Assembly (NCBI GenBank): GCA_037443565.1
Contig: JBBIOB010000070.1
Span: forward strand, 1-12,532
Length of the DNA: 12,532 nt
Direction of reading: 5' to 3'
Source of the DNA: Fervidifonticultor_A sp037443565
GTDB taxonomy: Bacteria > Sysuimicrobiota > Sysuimicrobiia > Sysuimicrobiales > Humicultoraceae
A model generated the notes under the pieces. The model saw only the letters and a list, made by a program, of their open reading frames with translations. It was not told where the DNA came from and ran no database searches. Below, piece after piece: positions 7,992-12,532 of this stretch. The position numbers and the translations under genes are program-made. Every line of letters begins with the position of its first letter. The first letter of the stretch is position 1.

Positions 7992-7994
7992 GCC

Positions 7995-8867
7995 GTGAGT
8001 ACGATGCCTGCGGCCGTCTCGGCCAAGATCTGGGATCAAAACGCGACACCCAAGCACCGCATCCAGTGGTGCCCGGGGTGCGGGGACTTCGGCGTGCTCG
8101 CGGCCCTCAAGATGGCGTTTGTGAAGCTGGAGCTCCTGCCCCACGACGTGCTGATGTTCGGCGGCATCGGGTGCTCGGGCCAGATTCGGAACTACCTCAA
8201 CGGGAACGGGTTTCACGGTACGCACGGCGGCCCGCTCGCCTACGCCCTGGGCGCCGCCATGAGCAACCCAGACCTCACGGTCCTGGCCCTGGCCGGCGAC
8301 GGCGATACGCTGGCGATCGGCATGGAGAACTTCATCCATGCCTGCCGGCGCGACCCCGATGTCACGATGATCATCATGAACAACGGCGTCTACGGGCTGA
8401 CCAAGGGACAGAACTCGCCCACCGCCGGGCTCGGCCAGGACGTCGAGCGGTTTGCCGAGGAGCGCCCCCCGTACGTCGACCCGGTGCGCCTGGCCATCGC
8501 CTCAGGCGTGACGTTCGCGGCCCAGTCGTTCTCGGGGAACCCCAAGCACTGCGCGGAGATCTACGTCGAGGCGATCACCCACAAGGGCTTCGCGCTCGTG
8601 AACGATTTCTCGCCGTGTGTCACCTACAACAAGTTCAACACCTACGACTGGTACAAGGAGCACGTCGAAGAGGTTCCCACGGATCACGATCCGTCGGACC
8701 GGCGCGCGGCCTGGCAGTTGCTCGACGACTTCGACCAGCGCGGCAAGCTGCCGCTGGGGGTGATCTACCGCGCGCCCCGGCCCAAGCAGGGGTTTGGGCG
8801 CCTGCAGATCTGGGACGAGGAGTTCACGGGCGTCGATCCGTCCCCAATGTTCAAGCCCTTCATGTAG
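7995..8867 (+). CDS. 2-oxoacid:ferredoxin oxidoreductase beta subunit (TPP and [4Fe-4S] binding, KorB-like)
   Basis: A 290-residue beta subunit. The cluster cysteines are visible: C26 and C29 in WCPGCGDFG, C60 in GGIGCSG and C208 in FSPCVTYN. The TPP motif GDGDTLAIG followed by MNNGVYGLTKGQ binds thiamine diphosphate and Mg2+. The partner alpha subunit ends three bases upstream. The GTG start is preceded by GGAGGGGGA at 7979-7987, a strong Shine-Dalgarno. This size and the CxxC/C/C pattern match the beta subunit of two-subunit KorAB enzymes; there is no fused ferredoxin domain and no separate delta subunit in the window, so an external ferredoxin is expected. KorB is the closest well-known name, but the substrate could differ. 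Confidence 0.92.
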   Translation: MSTMPAAVSAKIWDQNATPKHRIQWCPGCGDFGVLAALKMAFVKLELLPHDVLMFGGIGCSGQIRNYLNGNGFHGTHGGPLAYALGAAMSNPDLTVLALAGDGDTLAIGMENFIHACRRDPDVTMIIMNNGVYGLTKGQNSPTAGLGQDVERFAEERPPYVDPVRLAIASGVTFAAQSFSGNPKHCAEIYVEAITHKGFALVNDFSPCVTYNKFNTYDWYKEHVEEVPTDHDPSDRRAAWQLLDDFDQRGKLPLGVIYRAPRPKQGFGRLQIWDEEFTGVDPSPMFKPFM

Positions 8868-8898
8868 TGCGTCTCGTGCCAGGATCGCCGACAGGGCC

Positions 8899-8923
8899 CG
8901 CGGCGGCGCTATGCGCCGCCGCG
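8899..8923. terminator. Perfect hairpin at the convergent junction
   Basis: An 11-bp perfect stem (8899-8909 with 8913-8923) with a TAT loop sits 31 bases past the oxidoreductase beta stop and contains the fadD stop codon. The two operons converge here. There is no T-run on either strand, so it is not a textbook intrinsic terminator. It may still work as a bidirectional transcription barrier or as a 3' end stabiliser for both messages. Confidence 0.5.
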
Positions 8924-10618
8924 ACCTTGGGCTCGCTCCTCCTCGGCGAGCACCCGGCGCAGCGTCTTTCCGATCAACGACTTCGGGAGCGTCTCCCGGA
9001 ACTCGACCATCCTGGGCACCTTGAACGGCGCCAGGTGGGCCTTGCAGTGGGTCAGGATGTCCTCGGCCGTGGCCTGCGCGCCGGGCCGGAGCACGACGAA
9101 CGCCTTCCCGACTTCGCCCCTGTGCGGATCGGGTACGCCAACGAGCGCGGCTTCCAGCACCGCCGGATGGGCGAAGAGTACCTCCTCGACCTCCCGGGGG
9201 TACACGTTGAGGCCGCCGTTGATGAGCATCTCCTTCTTGCGGTCGACGATGTAGAAGTAGCCGTTCTCGTCCATCCGGGCGACGTCGCCGGTGTACAGCC
9301 AGCCGTCGCGCAGCACCGCCGCGGTTTCGTCCGGGCGGTTCCAGTAGCCGGCCATGACCTGCGGCCCGCGCAGGACGAGCTCGCCCACCTCGCCCGGGGG
9401 CAGCGTGCGGGTGCCGGTCTCGAGGTCGACGATGCGGGCGTCGGTGTCGGGCACCGGGAGGCCGATGCTCCCGGGCTTGCGCAGGCCCGACAGCGGGGTG
9501 ACGTGGGTGACCGGGGACGCCTCGGTCAGCCCGTAGCCCTCGACGAGCACCCCGCCCGTGATCCGCTCGAAGCGCGCCTGGACCTCGGCGGGCAGCGCCG
9601 CGGCCCCGCTGATGCATGCGCGCACCGACCGTAAATCGTACCGGCTCACCTCGGGGGAGTTGACCAACGCATTGTAGAGCGTGGGGACGCCGGGAAGCTG
9701 CTGCGGCCGGTAGCGCCCGATGGTCTTCAGCACCACCCGGGTCTCGAAGCGCGGCAGGAGGATCATCCGGCTGCCGCGCACGAGGCTCCCGTTCATGCCG
9801 ACGGTCATCGCGTAGGAGTGGAACAACGGCAGGACCACGATGACGCTGATCTGCTCGTCGGGCGGCCCGACGTACCACAGCGCCGACTGATGCGCGTTGG
9901 CGACCAGGTTGGCGTGGGTGAGCATGGCGCCCTTGGGCGTCCCCGTCGTGCCGCCGGTGTAGAGCAGCACCGCCAGGTCTTCGGGGCGCTGCGCCGCCCC
10001 TTCGGCCAGCGGTGGGGAGGCGCACAGCGCTCCGAAGGCATGCGTCGTCGCGTCGAAGGCGAGCGCCGGCCACTCGCCGTGCCGCCGCGCGCGCAGCGGG
10101 TAGAGCACGCGCAACAGCGGCGGGAGGTACTCGTTGATGCGTGTCACCACCACGTGCGCCAGCCGGCTCGACGCCCTGGCCGCCTGCACGCGGGCGAAGA
10201 ACAGGTCGAGGGTCACCGCGATGGTCGCGCCGGAGTCGGCGAGCTGGTTGGCGATCTCCCGTTCGACGAAGAGCGGATTACAGGGGACCACGACGCCGCC
10301 GGCCTTGAGCGTCCCGAAGTAGGCGATCGGAAACTGCGGGCAGTTGGGCAGGTGGAGTGAGACGCGGTCGCCGGGCCGCAGGCCCAGGGCCCGCAGGCCC
10401 GACGCAAACCGGTCGGCCAACTCGCGCAGCGTCCGGTAGGTCAGCGTCCGGCCAAAGAACGTGACCGCGGCCCGGTCTGGGAACCGGGCCGCGGCGTCGT
10501 CGAGCAGGCGTTGCACAGGCATCCGGGGATAGTCGATCGTTTGCGGAACCCCGGGCTCGTAGTGCCGCAGCCAGGGGCGAGATTCAAAGAGCACCCGGGC
10601 GGTCATGTCAGACGACAT
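8909..10618 (-). CDS. fadD: Long-chain fatty acid-CoA ligase (FadD-like acyl-CoA synthetase)
   Basis: A 569-residue adenylate-forming enzyme that activates a carboxylic acid with ATP and joins it to CoA. Motifs in order: P-loop YTGGTTGTPKG (220-230), LPLFHSYAMTVG, GYGLTEASPVTH with Y362 and E366, GWLYTGDVARMDENGYFYIVDR, KKEMLINGGLNVYPREVEE, and the C-terminal catalytic lysine K551 in LIGKTLRR. The context with fadE and fadA points to fatty acids, though related enzymes use aromatic or branched acids. ATG at 10618 overlaps the fadE stop by 11 bases; a second in-frame ATG at 10606 lies just after that stop. Neither has a clear Shine-Dalgarno, so coupling to fadE translation is likely. The stop codon is inside the junction hairpin. 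Confidence 0.9.
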   Translation of the reverse strand: MSSDMTARVLFESRPWLRHYEPGVPQTIDYPRMPVQRLLDDAAARFPDRAAVTFFGRTLTYRTLRELADRFASGLRALGLRPGDRVSLHLPNCPQFPIAYFGTLKAGGVVVPCNPLFVEREIANQLADSGATIAVTLDLFFARVQAARASSRLAHVVVTRINEYLPPLLRVLYPLRARRHGEWPALAFDATTHAFGALCASPPLAEGAAQRPEDLAVLLYTGGTTGTPKGAMLTHANLVANAHQSALWYVGPPDEQISVIVVLPLFHSYAMTVGMNGSLVRGSRMILLPRFETRVVLKTIGRYRPQQLPGVPTLYNALVNSPEVSRYDLRSVRACISGAAALPAEVQARFERITGGVLVEGYGLTEASPVTHVTPLSGLRKPGSIGLPVPDTDARIVDLETGTRTLPPGEVGELVLRGPQVMAGYWNRPDETAAVLRDGWLYTGDVARMDENGYFYIVDRKKEMLINGGLNVYPREVEEVLFAHPAVLEAALVGVPDPHRGEVGKAFVVLRPGAQATAEDILTHCKAHLAPFKVPRMVEFRETLPKSLIGKTLRRVLAEEERAQGRGGA

Positions 10619-12385
10619 ACCGGCCGGCGCCGACGACCGCCTGCGCGACCTGCCGGCTCAGCGCCGCGGCATTGAGCGCCGGAATCTTGAGGAATCGGCG
10701 CAGCCCCGCCAGCATCGTCCGCAGCGTGTCGCCCTCTTCGGTCGCGGCCAGGATGCGTCGGGCCGTGGCTTCCATCCGTGGCATCGCGTCGTCGAGGTAG
10801 AGGCGGACCATCGCGGTCTGCAGGGCGGCGCTGCTGTCGCCGCGGCCGGCGGTCTTGGCCGCCCGCAGCACGGCGCTCTCGGTCGCGAACACCTCGATGG
10901 CCAGGTCGGCAATCCAGCCCAGGATCTCCTGGTGGCGCTCGAGGTCGGCCAGGTACTTCTGCGTCGCGGCGCCGGCGGCGAACAGCGTCGCCCGCCGCGC
11001 CGCGTCGATCAGGCGGCGCTCGTCGCCCAAGGGTCCGGTCAGGTCACCGTTGCCCCCCACCGCCGGCGAGAGCATCTCGCCGGCGACCTTCTGCGCGGCG
11101 GCCAGCAGCGGCAGCCGGCCCTTCTGCGCGCGGCGCAGCAGCATCGCCGGGATGAGGAGCCGGTTGATCTCGTTGGTCCCCTCGAAGAGCCGGTTGATCC
11201 GCGAGTCCCGGTAGGCCCGCGCGGCCGGGTACTCCTCGATATATCCGTAGCCGCCGTAGATCTGGACCATGTCGTCCACCACCAGGTCCAGCACCTCGGA
11301 GGCGAAGACCTTGTTGATCGAGCACTCGATCGCGTACTCCTCCAGCGCGGCCACGACCTGGGCGCTGTCCTGGTGCCGGCCGGCCAGCGCCTCGTTGACC
11401 AGGCCGCCGGTGCGGTAGGCCATGCTCTCGGCGACGAAGATCGCCGCGGCCATCCGCGCGAGCTTCTGCTGGATCAGCCCGAACTCCACCAGCGCCTTGC
11501 CGAACTGCTTGCGCTCCGCGGCGTAGCCCACCGCGTCGCGCAGCGCGTAGCGCGCCGCGCCGACGACGCCGGCGCCCAGGGAGAAGCGGCCCATATTGAG
11601 GATGTTGAACGCCACCTTGTGGCCCTGGCCGATCTCCCCGAGCACATTCTCGGCCGGGACCTGCGCCTGCTCGAGGAACACCGAGGCCGTCGACGAGCCT
11701 TTGATGCCCATCTTGTGCTCTTCCTCGCCGATGCTGAGGCCCGGGGTCTGGCGGTCGGCGATGAAGGCGGTATGGTGCTCGCCGTCGACCTTGGCGAAGA
11801 TGATGAACACGTCGCCGAACGCCGCATTGGTGATGAACTGCTTCTGGCCGGACAGCGCGAAGGACGCGCCGTCGGCGCTGCGGACCGCCTTCGCGCGGAT
11901 GGCCATGGCGTCGGACCCCGCGGTCGGCTCCGTCAACGCGTACGCGCCAACCCACTCGCCCGAAGCCAGGCGGGGGAGGTACTTCTGCTTCTGCGCCTCG
12001 GTCCCGAAGAACACGATCGGCAGCGTCCCGATGCCGCTGTGGGCGCCCGCGGTGACCCCGAACGCGCCCGCGGCGCCCATCGCGTCTTGATGACCAGGCT
12101 GGTGAGCTTGTCCAGTCCCTGGCCGCCGTACTCCTCCGGGACGTCGGCGCCGAGGAACCCCAGCTCCCCGGCGCGCCGGAGCAGCTGCCGGCAGAGCGCC
12201 CAGTCGTGGGCCTCGAGCTCCTTCGTCTTCGGCAGGACCTCCTGGTCGACGTACTCCTCCACCGTCTGCCGCACCAGGCGCTGGTCGTCGGTGAGCTCCT
12301 CGGGGGTGAACACGCCCTCGGGCGTGGTCTGGCCGACGAGAAACGATCCGCCCGGAACCGCGACTGTCGTCGTCTTGGTGTCCAT
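10608..12385 (-). pseudogene. fadE: Acyl-CoA dehydrogenase FadE, frame broken by an apparent one-base loss
   Basis: Both halves match one long-type acyl-CoA dehydrogenase of the Bacillus FadE/YusJ kind. The first 100 residues (12385-12086, through PEEYGGQGLDKLTSLVIK) are in one frame. The rest, from about A102 (AMGAAGAFGVTAGAHSGIG), continues in another frame to the stop at 10608. Restoring one base near 12085/12086 gives 592 residues, close to the normal length of about 594. Downstream motifs are intact: LTEPTAGSDA with E153, RLFEGTNEINR with E402 as the expected catalytic base, and YRDSRI. As written, translation would stop at 11933 after about 150 residues. No further disruption is seen, so sequencing error or a very recent mutation are both possible. 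Start: ATG at 12383-12385 with AAGGAG eight bases upstream. The enzyme would introduce the 2,3 double bond in acyl-CoA. Confidence 0.85.
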
Positions 12386-12393
12386 CTGACCCA

Positions 12394-12399
12394 CTCCTT
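12394..12399 (-). promoter_or_regulatory. Shine-Dalgarno of fadE
   Basis: AAGGAG lies eight bases before the ATG at 12385. This favours that ATG over an in-frame GTG at 12394, which would overlap the site. Confidence 0.7.
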
Positions 12400-12415
12400 C
12401 CTGAGACGATGCGAC

Positions 12416-12532
12416 CTAGGGCAACTCGAAGATGCCGGCCGCGCCCATCCCGCCGCCGATGCACATGGTGACCATGCCGTAGCGCGCCTCGCGCCGGTGC
12501 ATCTCGCGCAGCAGGGTCGTGGTGAGCTTCGC
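12416..12532 (-). CDS. fadA: Thiolase (acetyl-CoA C-acyltransferase), C-terminal end, runs off right edge
   Basis: The last 38 residues of a minus-strand gene ending in TAG at 12416-12418. The sequence RYGMVTMCIGGGMGAAGIFE is the C-terminal thiolase signature. Its cysteine, in MCIGGGMG, is the second active-site cysteine that activates the nucleophile in this family. Thiolases perform the last step of beta-oxidation, cutting 3-ketoacyl-CoA with CoA; biosynthetic acetoacetyl-CoA thiolases share this motif. The stop is 30 bases before the fadE start, and the order thiolase-dehydrogenase matches the fadNAE arrangement of Bacillus, which supports a beta-oxidation role. The rest of the gene, including the nucleophilic cysteine, is outside the window. 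Confidence 0.85.
   Translation of the reverse strand, partial: AKLTTTLLREMHRREARYGMVTMCIGGGMGAAGIFELP

Noticed and set aside
7625..9634. Open frame of 669 codons on the plus strand across korA-like, korB-like and fadD
   Set aside because: It overlaps three well-supported genes, and its Arg/Gly/Pro-rich product has no recognisable domain. This is a usual artefact of GC-rich coding DNA.
12080..12092. Programmed -1 frameshift in fadE
   Set aside because: Re-reading one base would join the frames, but there is no slippery heptamer at the junction (ATCAAGACGCG) and no reason for this enzyme to use recoding. A lost base is simpler.
10605..12389. Open frame of 594 codons antisense to fadE
   Set aside because: The product is biased in composition with no motif, while the opposite strand carries clear acyl-CoA dehydrogenase motifs.

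Overview
The window is GC-rich bacterial chromosomal DNA with tightly packed metabolic genes. No mobile element, RNA gene or CRISPR array is visible. The substrate-binding protein has a classical signal peptide with no lipobox cysteine, which suggests a diderm. The acyl-CoA dehydrogenase FadE resembles the roughly 590-residue Bacillus FadE/YusJ type. I cannot name the phylum; a GC-rich environmental lineage, possibly known only from a metagenome assembly, fits.

Layout, left to right. (1) Positions 1-1018, minus strand: a Phd-type antitoxin and a VapC-like PIN toxin with an ATGA overlap, followed 21 bases later by the 5' part of an AidB-like acyl-CoA dehydrogenase that runs off the left edge. 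A perfect TATAAT box lying inside an inverted repeat precedes the antitoxin. (2) 1150-5909, minus strand: a complete branched-chain-amino-acid-type (HAAT) ABC transporter operon in the order livM-livH-livK-livG-livF. A strong hairpin sits between livK and livG. (3) 5910-6107: the divergent control region, with an extended -10 box facing right and a short palindrome. (4) 6108-8867, plus strand: a two-subunit 2-oxoacid:ferredoxin oxidoreductase, consisting of a gamma-alpha fusion and a TPP/[4Fe-4S] beta subunit. (5) 8899-8923: a perfect 11-bp hairpin at the convergent junction. (6) 8909-12532, minus strand: a beta-oxidation operon fadA (3' end only), fadE and fadD. The fadE frame is broken by an apparent single-base loss near 12085.

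How the genes may work together (inference): LivFGHMK imports amino acids or other small carboxylates. The oxidoreductase converts 2-oxoacids to acyl-CoA with reduction of ferredoxin. FadD, FadE and the thiolase, and perhaps the acyl-CoA dehydrogenase at the left edge, handle acyl-CoA activation, dehydrogenation and thiolysis. No transaminase, enoyl-CoA hydratase, ETF or ferredoxin gene is in the window, so the substrate is not established. I see no clearly novel system. The most notable items are the divergent gamma domain of the oxidoreductase, the fadE frameshift, the livK-livG hairpin and the toxin-antitoxin operator.
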